Assembly (NCBI RefSeq): GCF_012844225.1
Contig: NZ_JABAGQ010000010.1
Location: 1-64,000, forward strand
Reading direction: 5' to 3'
Length of the DNA: 64,000 nt
Source of the DNA: Rhodococcus sp. 105337
GTDB taxonomy: Bacteria; Actinomycetota; Actinomycetes; Mycobacteriales; Mycobacteriaceae
A program made the position numbers and the translations under genes. Positions 25,053 to 33,681 of the stretch are shown here, piece after piece (positions within the stretch are counted from its first letter, which is position 1; every line of letters begins with the position of its first letter). The notes beneath the pieces were generated by a model. It did not search any database. It was not told the origin of the DNA and was given only the letters and a program-made list of their open reading frames with translations.

Positions 25053-25100
25053 TGCGGCGCCGGACTGCCCCCGACGGGCGTACCTCAGTCCGGCGCCGCA
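25053..25100. terminator. Long hairpin between convergent genes
   Basis: TGCGGCGCCGGACTG (25053-25067) pairs perfectly over 15 bases with CAGTCCGGCGCCGCA (25086-25100) around an 18-base loop. It lies between the plus-strand 56-residue ORF and the minus-strand gene ending at 25254. No U-tract follows. It is best read as a factor-independent or bidirectional terminator. Confidence 0.6.
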
Positions 25101-25253
25101 GCTAGCAACACGACACGTCGTACCACGAGGTGAGTGTCCCCGCTCTGCGGGCTGTATAAACCGTAATGGAAGATCACGAAAAGGTCACGCGAAAAGCTGA
25201 TACATCGGTCCGCGCGGTACGAGATCTCGCCGGCGCGGCCCGTGCCGGTCCGG

Positions 25254-25679
25254 TCAGCAGTGGGCGCTCGCACACGTCAGAGCCACCGAATGGGCACCTG
25301 TACGGGTAAGCAAACTGCGCAGAGGGCCACCGTCGAGCAGTTGACGCGTCACCTCTCGGTCGTCGAGGTCGTCGTCCTCCGCGCCCACCAGAATCTCCGG
25401 GCCGAAGCCGCTTCGGGGTCCGTGCAGCAGTAGCCGCTCTTCTTCTACAACCCGGACCGGTACGTCGTCGCCGCCGTCCACCGCACCGACGGCGAGCGCG
25501 ACATATTCCCTCTCCTGTTCGACATCGCGGCAGGCCATCAGGCGGGACCCCATGAGCACCCGGTCCAGTGTCACGCCCGACGTATCCGGCGCCACACCGG
25601 AACGGCCGTACCTGTCGTCCTCCGGCAGCATCACGCGCCGCGACGTCCAGCTGAAATGCGCTTCACCGCTCGTATACAT
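25254..25679 (-). CDS. Unknown protein downstream of the osmoprotectant transporter
   Basis: 141 residues, no recognised family. The start is placed at the ATG 25679 (MYTSGEAHFSW), ten bases after GAGGAGG; the frame extends further but the upstream part is Arg/Ser-rich and looks non-coding. The middle is acidic (VGAEDDDLDDREV) and the C-terminus has two Cys residues (LTCASAHC). Codon third positions are strongly GC-rich, supporting a real gene. It is on the same strand as, and 130 bases after, the transporter permease, so it may be the last gene of that operon. Confidence 0.5.
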   Translation of the reverse strand: MYTSGEAHFSWTSRRVMLPEDDRYGRSGVAPDTSGVTLDRVLMGSRLMACRDVEQEREYVALAVGAVDGGDDVPVRVVEEERLLLHGPRSGFGPEILVGAEDDDLDDREVTRQLLDGGPLRSLLTRTGAHSVALTCASAHC

Positions 25680-25809
25680 CGCAACTGCGCCTCCTCGACG
25701 ACGCGCCGGGGCGAATGTCCCGTTCCTGTCTTTCGTGTCTGTCCGGAAAGTGTGCACCCGACGTCCGACACGTCCGGCGGCCCCCGCAGCGGCGACGAAG
25801 GCCCGCGAA

Positions 25810-26484
25810 TCACCCCGTCGAAGCCCGCACGCCCTCCGAGACCACCACGCGGTACAACACCGCGAAAACCCCGAGGACGACGAGAGAACACACGGCCGCG
25901 AGGGCGGCGCCTCCCACGACGAGTGCATAGTCGCTCCGGGCAAGACCGTCCACGATCGGCCTGCCGACGCCACCGAAACTCACCGATGCCGCGATGGTCG
26001 CGGTAGCGACGATCTGGACCGCTGCGGTGCGCATGCCCACGAGGATCAGCGGCAGCGCCACCGGTAACTGCGCACGGAGGAGCACCTGCATCCGGGTCAT
26101 GCCCATTCCCCGCGCCGCATCCGTGAGCGCGGGGTCGACGCCACGAATCCCCTCGTAGGAGTTGAGCAGCACGGGCGGCACCGCGAGCGCGACGAGCGGA
26201 ACCAGAATCGGGACGAGCCCGATGCCGTAGAGCACGACCAGCAGCACGAGCAGCCCGTACGTCGGAAGTGCCCGGGCGGCATTGGCGAGGAGGGTCATGA
26301 GGATTCCGCCGCGACCGGTGTGGCCGGTCCACAACCCCAGCGGCAGCGCGAGCAGGACGGTCAGGACGAACGCCAGGAACGTGTAACCGAAGTGTTCGAG
26401 GAGACGGGCCGGAATCCCGGACGGCCCCGACCAGTTCGCGCCGTCACCGAAATAGTCGACGAGGTAGTACCACAGCGTCGTCAC
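25810..26484 (-). CDS. Osmoprotectant ABC transporter permease (second)
   Basis: 224 residues with five to six membrane segments. The ABC permease signature loop is EGIRGVDPALTDAARGMGMTRMQVLLRAQLPVALPLILVGMR, typical of ProW/OpuCB-type glycine betaine, choline or carnitine importers. The GTG start overlaps the stop of the upstream permease by four bases. Together with the first permease, the ATPase and the lipoprotein it would form an inner-membrane importer for compatible solutes. Confidence 0.9.
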   Translation of the reverse strand: MTTLWYYLVDYFGDGANWSGPSGIPARLLEHFGYTFLAFVLTVLLALPLGLWTGHTGRGGILMTLLANAARALPTYGLLVLLVVLYGIGLVPILVPLVALAVPPVLLNSYEGIRGVDPALTDAARGMGMTRMQVLLRAQLPVALPLILVGMRTAAVQIVATATIAASVSFGGVGRPIVDGLARSDYALVVGGAALAAVCSLVVLGVFAVLYRVVVSEGVRASTG

Positions 26485-27125
26485 CGGGCCGCCCCTGCCG
26501 AGCGGTGCAGCCACGGGGTGACGAGCCATTGCACGAGAACCAGCACCGCGTCGGCGACGAGTGCCATCACGACGATCACCGCGATCCCGACCAGCGCGAG
26601 ATCGAGCCGGTCGAGTTGCACGGAGGCTGTGAAGAGCGACCCGAATGCTCCCATTCCGATCAGTGCCCCGACACTCACCATGCTGATGTTGGCGACGACC
26701 GCGACCCGTAAGCCCGCGATGACCGCCGGCAGCGCAATCGGCAGGTCGACAGTGAGCAGCCTGCGGGGGCCCGAGAATCCCATCGCGATCGCGGATTGCC
26801 GCACACTGTCGGGGATCCCGCGTAGACCGTCGACCACATTCGGAATGAGTCCCGCGAGGGCGTACACGGCGAGCGGCAGGATCACGGTCGTGCGGCTGAT
26901 GCCGGTGAACGCGATGAGCAGGACGAAGAACGCGAGCGACGGAATCGAGTACAGCACACTCGAAATCGCCAGAACCGGTGGGTACGACCGCGGCCAGCGC
27001 ACGCACACCAGACCGAGGGGCAGCGCGACCACCAGGCCCAGGAAGGATGCACCGAGGGCCATCACCAGGTGATCCGACAGCAGTTCCCAGAACGTGCCGA
27101 GGTAACCCGGGATCCGGAGACTCAC
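26481..27125 (-). CDS. Osmoprotectant ABC transporter permease (first)
   Basis: 214 residues with the same fold as its partner: hydrophobic segments LGASFLGLVVALPLGLVCV and VLAISSVLYSIPSLAFFVLLIAF, then the coupling loop VVDGLRGIPDSVRQSAIAMGFSGPRRLLTVDLPIALPAVIAGLR. Having two different short permeases is characteristic of OpuC/OsmF-type osmoprotectant transporters. The start overlaps the ATPase stop by four bases (tight operon). Confidence 0.9.
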   Translation of the reverse strand: MSLRIPGYLGTFWELLSDHLVMALGASFLGLVVALPLGLVCVRWPRSYPPVLAISSVLYSIPSLAFFVLLIAFTGISRTTVILPLAVYALAGLIPNVVDGLRGIPDSVRQSAIAMGFSGPRRLLTVDLPIALPAVIAGLRVAVVANISMVSVGALIGMGAFGSLFTASVQLDRLDLALVGIAVIVVMALVADAVLVLVQWLVTPWLHRSAGAAR

Positions 27126-28228
27126 AGCTGCTTCCGCACCGGCGAGTCGGTGCGCTCCCGGTGTTCCCGGCGAACGACAGCGGCCACCTCTTCACTGCTC
27201 ACGACGCCCAGCGCCCGCCCGTCCTCGTCGACCGCAACTGCGAAACCGCAGGGCGACAACACCGCAGCGTCCAGCGCGGCGCGCAGAGTGTCCTTCCCCG
27301 GCACGAATCCCCGTCCCGCCGGCACGAGGGTGCCGGAGGAATCGGAGGCATGCGGATCGCGCCAGCCGACCGGTCGTTTCCCGTCGTCGACGACGAGCAT
27401 CCACCGGCCGTCGCCATCCCGAATCGGCATGTCTCCGGTGGACGTGATCCTGTCTGTGTGCAGCGGCAGACCGGCCGTGGAAAAGAACGACAGCAACCGA
27501 ACCCCGCGGTCGACGCCCAGGAACCCGGCAACGAAGTCGTCCGCCGGGTCGCCGAGAAGTTCTTCGGGAGTCGCGTATTGGGCGAGCACCCCACCCGGTC
27601 GCAACACGGCGACCCGGTCGCCGAGGGTGATGGCTTCGTCGATGTCGTGGGTGACAAGGACGATGGTTTTGGCGAGTACCGATTGCAGGCGCAGTAACTC
27701 TTGCTGCAACTCCTTGCGGACGACCGGGTCCACCGCCGAAAACGGCTCGTCCATCAGGAGAATCGGCGGATCGGCGGCGAGTGCGCGGGCCACGCCGACC
27801 CGTTGCTGCTGGCCCCCGGACAGTTGGGCCGGGTAACGGCGCGCCAACTCGTCTCCGAGTCCGACGCGGTGCAGGACCTCCATGGCGGTCGCCCGGGCCT
27901 GCTTCCGTGACGCCCCCATCAGGCGCGGCACCGTCGCGACGTTGTCGACGACGGTCCGATGCGGAAACAATCCGGCGTGCTGGATGACGTACCCGATCCC
28001 GCGCCGCAGGGTCTGCGGATCCTGGGATCGCACGTCCTCGCCGTTGACCAGGACGCGTCCGGCGGTCGGATCCACCATCCGGTTGATCATGCGCAGCGAG
28101 GTGGTCTTACCGCATCCGGAGGGGCCCACCAGCACAGTGAGAGTGCCGGTGGGCACTTCGAGGGACAGTCCGTCGACTGCCACGGTCCCGTCGGGATACT
28201 GCTTTTGCACATTGTCGAAAGTGATCAC
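27122..28228 (-). CDS. Osmoprotectant ABC transporter ATP-binding protein (ProV/OpuCA-like)
   Basis: 368 residues. The ABC domain carries Walker A VGPSGCGKTTS (residues 34-44), Q-loop VIQHAGLFPH, signature LSGGQQQRVGVARAL and Walker B ILLMDEPFSAVDP, with H-loop VLVTHDIDEA. The last 110 residues contain a CBS-like tandem (TDRITSTGDMPIRDGDGRWMLVVDD and GFAVAVDEDGRALGVVSSEEVA), a region that senses ionic strength in related OpuA proteins. The GTG at 28228 begins the conserved ITFDNVQKQYPDG strand; the open frame upstream is antisense to the lipoprotein gene and is not coding. Confidence 0.92.
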   Translation of the reverse strand: MITFDNVQKQYPDGTVAVDGLSLEVPTGTLTVLVGPSGCGKTTSLRMINRMVDPTAGRVLVNGEDVRSQDPQTLRRGIGYVIQHAGLFPHRTVVDNVATVPRLMGASRKQARATAMEVLHRVGLGDELARRYPAQLSGGQQQRVGVARALAADPPILLMDEPFSAVDPVVRKELQQELLRLQSVLAKTIVLVTHDIDEAITLGDRVAVLRPGGVLAQYATPEELLGDPADDFVAGFLGVDRGVRLLSFFSTAGLPLHTDRITSTGDMPIRDGDGRWMLVVDDGKRPVGWRDPHASDSSGTLVPAGRGFVPGKDTLRAALDAAVLSPCGFAVAVDEDGRALGVVSSEEVAAVVRREHRERTDSPVRKQL

Positions 28229-28242
28229 GGAGCACCCGGCCC

Positions 28243-29154
28243 TCAGTTGATGCCGTTGTCCTGCAACCACTCTTCGGCGACGACATCGATGTCGCGGCCC
28301 TCGGTGACGACCTGGCCGACCAACTCGATGAGAACGTCGGTGGTGAGGTTCTCGGACACAGCGTCGAGCGTCGCGACGTTCTCGTCGGTGAGATCTTCCC
28401 GGTGGACGAGCGGCGTGACGTTCTGTGCCCCGAATACGGATTCCGGATCGTCCAGTGCCACAAACGGTTCGGTACTGAGAGACGGATCGGTGGTGAAGAT
28501 GTTCGCAACCTGGATGGTGTTGTCCCCGAGCGCCCGGATGGTGATCGGCCCGCCCGTGTCGGTGGGCACGAACTTCTGGAACTCGACGCCGTAGACGTCT
28601 CGGAGACCGACGACGCCCTGCCGCCGTGTCTCGAACTCGGGCGGTCCGCCGAGGGCGAGTTCGCCTGCAACCGGGGCGAGATCGGCGATGGTCGTCAGGT
28701 TGTAGCGATCCGCGGTCTCCTCCGTGACGACGAGTGCGTCCTTGTTCTCCCCCGGCGCCGACGCGAGAATGGAGAGACCTTCCGGAAGCGACTCCGCCAG
28801 AGCGGCATTGACATCCTCCGTGGTAGCCGCAGTGCTCTCGGGATCGACGCGGGCGAGCAGTGCCCCGTTGTACTCGGGCAGCACGGTGATGGCTCCGGAG
28901 GCGACCTGGTCGTAGTAGATCTCCCGGCTGCCGATGTTGAACTGGCGCGTCACCTCGGCGCCACTCCCCTCGAGCGCCTGCGCGTAGATCTCCGCGAGCA
29001 GCACATTTTCGGGGAAGTTCGCCGAACCGACGACGATGGTGCCACCCTCGCCGGACTCGGACGCGAGCGGATCGTCGGCGTTGTTCCCGGAACATCCGGT
29101 CACCGCCAGGGCAGCGGTGGCGACAACTATGGCGGTGCGAACGAAAGCTTTCAC
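28243..29154 (-). CDS. Osmoprotectant-binding lipoprotein
   Basis: 303 residues. The N-terminus is a lipoprotein signal: FVRTAIVVATAALAVTGCSG with lipobox AVTGC, so the mature protein begins at Cys21 and is tethered outside the membrane. The binding domain resembles OpuAC/ProX type II (TIVVGSANFPENVLLAEIYAQAL, VLPEYNGALL, FTTDPSL, and LIELVGQVVTEGRDIDVVAEEWL), which holds glycine betaine or other quaternary amines with aromatic side chains. GAGGAG precedes the GTG start. It is the first gene of the four-gene transporter operon. Confidence 0.92.
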   Translation of the reverse strand: MKAFVRTAIVVATAALAVTGCSGNNADDPLASESGEGGTIVVGSANFPENVLLAEIYAQALEGSGAEVTRQFNIGSREIYYDQVASGAITVLPEYNGALLARVDPESTAATTEDVNAALAESLPEGLSILASAPGENKDALVVTEETADRYNLTTIADLAPVAGELALGGPPEFETRRQGVVGLRDVYGVEFQKFVPTDTGGPITIRALGDNTIQVANIFTTDPSLSTEPFVALDDPESVFGAQNVTPLVHREDLTDENVATLDAVSENLTTDVLIELVGQVVTEGRDIDVVAEEWLQDNGIN

Positions 29155-29253
29155 GTGGGTCTCCTCGGCGGTCGGCGTGTCGACTCTAACGCGCTCTCCT
29201 GCAGCACTGCCTGATTTGTCACCGATCGGACCCGCGTGGCTGCCGAACAGACA

Positions 29254-29283
29254 ACGCCGGGCGACCGAATGGTCGCCCGGCGT
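29254..29283. terminator. Strong hairpin between sensor kinase and transporter operon
   Basis: ACGCCGGGCGACC (29254-29266), a GAAT loop, and GGTCGCCCGGCGT (29271-29283): a perfect 13-base stem with a 4-base loop, about 70 bases downstream of the sensor kinase stop on the minus strand and 100 bases upstream of the transporter lipoprotein. It most likely ends the kinase transcript. Confidence 0.75.
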
Positions 29284-29350
29284 CTCGCCGTACCGTCTCT
29301 GCCGTTCAGGTGGAGTGTTCGTCTCTCACGATGGAAGCCATCGCGCGGGA

Positions 29351-31828
29351 TCACTCACCGTTGTTTCGCGAGACCCATCGTTCGTGCAGTTGCCCGCGCC
29401 GGATTCCGGGACTCGTACCGGGCGCGGAACCGGAGTTGCCGCTCGGCGGTAGCGGGCGCTCCCACGGATTCTCCACCGGTGCGCCGGAGTACGTGTCGTT
29501 GTTGTTCTGCTCGTATCCGGTGTAGTTGTCGTTGTTGTTCTGCTCGTATCCGGTGTAGTTGTCGTTGTTGTTCTGCTCGTATCCGGAGTACGTGTCGTTG
29601 TTGTTCTGCTCGTATCCGGAGTACGTGTCGTTATTGCCTTGCTCGTACCCGGTGTAATTGTCGTCGTTGTTCTGCTCGTACCCGGAGTAGTTGTCGTTGC
29701 CGGGCGCCTCGTATCCGGCGTACGAGTTGTTGCCCGCCCGGGACACCTCGTTGCCGTTCTGGCCGGCACCCGAGTACGCCTCGCTGCCGTTCCGGCCCGC
29801 CGACGCATACGCTTCGTTGCCGTTCGGAGTCGCACCGGCGAACGACTCGCCGTTGTGGTTGTGCGACGCGCGCTGGTCGTACTGATCCGTGTACTCGGTG
29901 TTCGTCTCTCCGGGCGGAAGAGGAAGTCGGCGCGGGCGGTCGATCTGGAACGGGTCGGACTGGGTACCGACGCCCTTGAGCAGACGGAGCGGCAGATAGA
30001 GGCTCGCGGTGACGCCGGAGTTGGTCGACGAGTCGAACGTCGGACGCAGCCGCACGGTGATCCCGTGACGGTGGGCCAGTCGCGCGACCACGAACAGACC
30101 CATGCGACGCGCTGCGCCGGAGCCGGCTTCGCTGTCCGTCGCCAGCCGTTCGTTGATCTCGGCGAGTTCGTCGGCGGGGATACCGATTCCGCGGTCGGCG
30201 ATTTCGAGCAACAAGCCGCCGTCGACGGCGCGCGAGAACGCGAACGCCACGGTGCTCTCCGGCGGGGAGGCTCGCAGTGCGTTGTCGAGGAGTTCGGCCA
30301 CCATGTGGACGACGTCGGTTACGGCGGTACCGAGGAGCGAACCCTCCGGTGCGTTTCCGACGTTCACGCGCTGGTAGTTCTCGACCTGTGAGACTGCGGC
30401 ACGGAGCACGTCACCGAGCGGGGTGTCCGGGATCCGTCCCATTCGCTGCCGGGTGCCGGCGAGGACGAGCAACGAGTCGCCGGTGCGACGCATACGGGCC
30501 GCGAGGTGGTCGAGCGCAAACAGGTTCTGCAGACGCGTGGGGTCGCGCTCCTCGTGCTCGAGCGAGTCGATGAGCGACAGCTGCTGCTCGACGAGGGTCT
30601 TGTTGCGACGCGCCAACGTTTCGAGCATCTCGTTGACCTGCCGGCGCAACTGCGCCTGCTCACCGGCGAGCCGCAGCGCACCCTCGTTCATGGTGTCGAC
30701 GGCGCGGGCGACCTCGCCGATTTCTTCCTTCGAGTGAACGCTGACCGGAGGGAGTGACACCGTACCGATTTCTGCGCCGTCCTTGATGGCGGCGATGGCC
30801 TCGGGCAGGCTTTGCTCTGCGGCAAGAAGTGTGTCGTTTCGGAGGCGGCGAAGCGGGCGCACGATCGAGAAGGCGACCATCACGGCCAGGCCCAGCGCGA
30901 CGGCCAGCACGATCGCAATTCCGATGGCGTTCTTGAGTGCTTCGGTGCGAGCTTCGCTGGCATGGTTGTCGAGGAGGCCGACGATGCGGGTGGCGGAGTC
31001 GCGGACTTCCTCGATGTAGACCATGAGGCTGGTGAAGATCGAGTTGCGCAGCGCTCCGGTGTCGCCGCTGGTGCTGTCCAGATTCGCCGTCAAGTTGCGG
31101 CGATTGTCCAGTTCCGCGACGAGCGCGTCGAGCGAACTCGTGTCGGCAATGTTGGGGTTGGACTCGACGGTTTCCCGCAGGATCGACATCTGCGCTGCGT
31201 CGACGCCGAGTGCGTTCGTCCACATCAGGAGAGCACCTTCGGTGCCGGCACCCAGTGCGGAGTACGCGACGACCTGGTCCAGCAGCGCCCACTGGGTCGT
31301 CCACATGTCGAGGAGGGTGGCGCTTTCCTGGAGGACATCGGGTTCGGGCGCGGTGGAGGACGCGGCACGGAACACCGAACTCACGCGGCTGATGAACGCC
31401 TGTGCGCGCTCGCTGGCGACCACGGGTGCCATCGATCCGGCGACAGCACTGTCGAGCAGGCTGTTTCCCTCGGCGAGCACCTTGTTCAGTGCTGCTTTGA
31501 TCTCGGGCTCGAGGCTGATGTTCGCGATCTGGTCCGTGAGGACCGTCTCTGCTTCCCGCGCGATCGTCGCACCGTTGTCGGTGGGCAACCCGATGATCGT
31601 CGCGGCTGCGGCACCCGCGACGCCGGTGCTGTATTCGGCGAACATCGGCAGAATCGACACCTGCTCGGCAGCAGTGCTGAAGTGGCGGGAATCCTCGAAC
31701 AGGCTGATGACGCGGAGCGATCCGAAAAGCGCGGCGGCGATGATGGGGACCGCCACGACGGCGGCGACCTTGCGCCATAGGCGCCAATTCTCGGGGGAAT
31801 ATTGCTGGAACTGCTGTTTGAGACTCAT
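29351..31828 (-). CDS. CvnA-like sensor histidine kinase with Asn-rich repeat tail
   Basis: 825 residues. An N-terminal membrane helix (KVAAVVAVPIIAAALFGSLRV) is followed by a large extracytoplasmic region of the nitrate/nitrite-sensing type (about residues 50-310), a second helix (AIGIAIVLAVALGLAVMVAFSI), and a HAMP-like linker. Next come a dimerisation region without an obvious phosphorylatable His motif and an HATPase domain (MVAELLDNALRASPPESTV, EIADRGIGIPADEL, GLFVVARLAHRHGITVRL). The last 190 residues are low-complexity, with seven 11-residue repeats. The architecture matches CvnA proteins of conservons, but no roadblock, DUF742 or small GTPase gene is adjacent. ATG 31828 is chosen because the helix follows it directly. 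Confidence 0.85.
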   Translation of the reverse strand: MSLKQQFQQYSPENWRLWRKVAAVVAVPIIAAALFGSLRVISLFEDSRHFSTAAEQVSILPMFAEYSTGVAGAAAATIIGLPTDNGATIAREAETVLTDQIANISLEPEIKAALNKVLAEGNSLLDSAVAGSMAPVVASERAQAFISRVSSVFRAASSTAPEPDVLQESATLLDMWTTQWALLDQVVAYSALGAGTEGALLMWTNALGVDAAQMSILRETVESNPNIADTSSLDALVAELDNRRNLTANLDSTSGDTGALRNSIFTSLMVYIEEVRDSATRIVGLLDNHASEARTEALKNAIGIAIVLAVALGLAVMVAFSIVRPLRRLRNDTLLAAEQSLPEAIAAIKDGAEIGTVSLPPVSVHSKEEIGEVARAVDTMNEGALRLAGEQAQLRRQVNEMLETLARRNKTLVEQQLSLIDSLEHEERDPTRLQNLFALDHLAARMRRTGDSLLVLAGTRQRMGRIPDTPLGDVLRAAVSQVENYQRVNVGNAPEGSLLGTAVTDVVHMVAELLDNALRASPPESTVAFAFSRAVDGGLLLEIADRGIGIPADELAEINERLATDSEAGSGAARRMGLFVVARLAHRHGITVRLRPTFDSSTNSGVTASLYLPLRLLKGVGTQSDPFQIDRPRRLPLPPGETNTEYTDQYDQRASHNHNGESFAGATPNGNEAYASAGRNGSEAYSGAGQNGNEVSRAGNNSYAGYEAPGNDNYSGYEQNNDDNYTGYEQGNNDTYSGYEQNNNDTYSGYEQNNNDNYTGYEQNNNDNYTGYEQNNNDTYSGAPVENPWERPLPPSGNSGSAPGTSPGIRRGQLHERWVSRNNGE
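29487..29717 (-). repeat. Seven in-frame 33-base repeats in the sensor kinase tail
   Basis: Seven tandem 33-base units (29487-29519, 29520-29552 and so on to 29717) encode an 11-residue repeat of consensus G-Y-E-Q-N-N-N-D-(N/T)-Y-(T/S). The first five read from the right of the gene's 3' part are nearly identical at DNA level; the outer two have drifted. This suggests recent unit duplication and possible length variation between strains. Confidence 0.9.
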
Positions 31829-32082
31829 CGTGTTCGGCCCGAACCTCTCTTGTACGTACACCGGTCGGCCGGCCGAAGCGGATGACAAATCACATGGGCC
31901 AGGGCGAAACACGGGTCCGCCGCCGTCAGGACGTGGGTCAGCGTAAGTGTCGTACGACCGGCTCACAAGATCGAAAAGCAACTCGGATAGCTGCTATACA
32001 TCTTTAGATATAGGAAACGGTGGTGGGTTACTATCCCGCCGGATATTGCCGTTACGCCGGGTTTCGGAAAGGGGGGTGCGGA
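31829..32082. promoter_or_regulatory. Divergent promoter region, AT-rich island
   Basis: The region between the minus-strand sensor kinase and the plus-strand LysR gene. Bases 31990-32015 are unusually AT-rich and contain the small palindrome ATCTTTAGAT (32000-32009) within TATA-flanked sequence, a plausible LysR-type T-N11-A site about 75 bases before the LysR start. No further gene is seen. Confidence 0.35.
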
Positions 32083-33009
32083 GTGGACTTGAGGCGGGTG
32101 GATCTCAACCTGCTTGTCGTCCTCGACGTGCTTCTTTCCGAGTGCAACGTGACCCGCGCGGCCGAACGACTGAACATGTCGCAGCCGGCGACCAGCACGG
32201 CGCTCGCTCGTCTCCGGAAGCAGTTCGACGACCCACTGCTGGTGAAGAACGGCCGCACGTTGCGCCTCACTCCGCGGGCACAGGCCCTGATCGGGCCCCT
32301 GCGGAGCGTATTGCACACGCTGGAACGGTCGATACTCTCCGAACCGACCTTCGATCCGACCGTGGATTCACGCGTGTTCACGCTCATGACAGGCGATTAC
32401 GCCGAGGTCACGTTGCTCCGCATGCTCATGCGGCGGGGGCACCCGGCCAACGTGCGATTCGATCTGCGTCCCCTCACCAAGGCGTCCCTCGCAGCGTTCC
32501 ACCGGCACGAAACCGACCTCGCGGTGCTGCCGGAACACCTTCTCGACGCACCCGAGTTCGAGCGGTGCCGGCGCACCGAGGTCCTGACCGACAGATACGT
32601 GGGCGCCGTCTGGTCCGGGCATCCGTACATCGGGACGGAACTGAATCGCGACGTGCTCTCCCACTATCCGTTCCTGTCGTATCTGCAGTACGACGACGAC
32701 ACGGCTCTGGCGCGAGCGTTGTTGCGCGCCGGGATCGTGACACGGACGGGGGCGTCCACGACGAGTATCGCGGTGCTCCCCTTCGCGCTCGAACACACCG
32801 TGTTCGTCACGCTCCTGCCCGAGAGAATGGCTGAACGAATCGCGGGAGTGGCGTCCCTGCGGATCCTCGAGCCCGCCTTCGAATTGCCTCCGCTCAGCGA
32901 ATATGCAGTCTGGCACGAGGAATCCGAATCGGATCCCGCCCACGTGTGGCTCCGTGCCCAAATCGATGCGTCGCAGCGACTACGCGTTCCCGCCGGGCAA
33001 CCGGCCTGA
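32083..33009 (+). CDS. LysR-family regulator next to the urate genes
   Basis: 308 residues. The N-terminal helix-turn-helix is clear (LNLLVVLDVLLSECNVTRAAERLNMSQPATSTALARLRKQFDDPLLVKNGRTLRLTPRA), followed by a NodD-like effector domain (FTLMTGDYAEVTLLRMLMRR, LPEHLLDAPEFERCRRTEVLTDRYVGAVWSGHP). GTG 32083 is chosen because GGAAAGGGGGG lies upstream and the N-terminal VDLRRVDLNLL matches family starts. It precedes uraD by 150 bases in the same direction, so control of urate degradation is likely but not proven; the ligand is unknown. Confidence 0.88.
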   Translation: MDLRRVDLNLLVVLDVLLSECNVTRAAERLNMSQPATSTALARLRKQFDDPLLVKNGRTLRLTPRAQALIGPLRSVLHTLERSILSEPTFDPTVDSRVFTLMTGDYAEVTLLRMLMRRGHPANVRFDLRPLTKASLAAFHRHETDLAVLPEHLLDAPEFERCRRTEVLTDRYVGAVWSGHPYIGTELNRDVLSHYPFLSYLQYDDDTALARALLRAGIVTRTGASTTSIAVLPFALEHTVFVTLLPERMAERIAGVASLRILEPAFELPPLSEYAVWHEESESDPAHVWLRAQIDASQRLRVPAGQPA

Positions 33010-33159
33010 CCGAGGCGCCTCGGCCACGAATTCTCTCCGCCGATCCGCGTTTGTCGGATCGTCCAAACGACCGGAGACCACGTCTCGGGAAGTTTGTAGC
33101 GCGTACGGCACCGCCGGCTCCCTTCATCCGCGATCGTGGTGACGAGAGAGAGGAGTGCC

Positions 33160-33681
33160 GTGCCGTACACCTGTGCCGACTTCGATGCGCTCTGTGCCCG
33201 TGACGCAGCCGCAGCCCTGTCCGAGTGCTGTTCCAGCAGGACGTGGACCGAGCGACTCGTGCAAGGCCGCCCCTACCTGAGTCGCGCCGCGCTGCTGCGC
33301 GCGTCCGATGCGGTGACAGCGGCGCTGACTCGGGACGATCTCGCCGAAGCGCTCGCGGGGCACCCACGGATCGGTGAACGGTCGGACCACGCATCGTCGA
33401 AGCGCGAGCAGGCATCGGTCGCGAGCGCGGACGCACATATCCGCGATGCACTGGTGGCAGGTAACCGCAAGTACGAGGAGCGTTTCGGGCACGTGTACCT
33501 CGTGCGTGCCGCAGGACGATCCGCGGACGAACTCCTGTCGATTCTGCAGCGGCGCCTCACTCACGATTCCGAGACCGAGTGGCGCGAGACGCGAGCGACG
33601 CTTGCCGAGATCAACCGATCGAGACTCGAGTTGCTCGTCACCGACGATTCCGTCGAATCAGGAAAGGAAGGTGTGAGGTGA
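33160..33681 (+). CDS. uraD: OHCU decarboxylase
   Basis: 173 residues. The enzyme decarboxylates 2-oxo-4-hydroxy-4-carboxy-5-ureidoimidazoline to S-allantoin, the third step from urate. The family core is visible: LVQGRPYLSRAALLRASDAVTAAL, LAGHPRIGER (conserved His and Pro), then KREQASV and the loop RKYEERFGHVYLVRAAGRSADELLSILQRRLTHDSETEWRETR. The GTG 33160 follows AGGAG; an upstream GTG at 33136 would add eight residues. The stop overlaps uraH by GTGA. Confidence 0.92.
   Translation: MPYTCADFDALCARDAAAALSECCSSRTWTERLVQGRPYLSRAALLRASDAVTAALTRDDLAEALAGHPRIGERSDHASSKREQASVASADAHIRDALVAGNRKYEERFGHVYLVRAAGRSADELLSILQRRLTHDSETEWRETRATLAEINRSRLELLVTDDSVESGKEGVR

Noticed and set aside
27122-29095. 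Single 657-codon fusion of the transporter ATPase with an Arg-rich N-terminus
   Set aside because: The upstream part is antisense/out-of-frame to the lipoprotein gene; the ATPase begins at GTG 28228.
29487-29717. CRISPR-like tandem repeats
   Set aside because: The 33-base units are contiguous without spacers and are in frame inside the sensor kinase gene.
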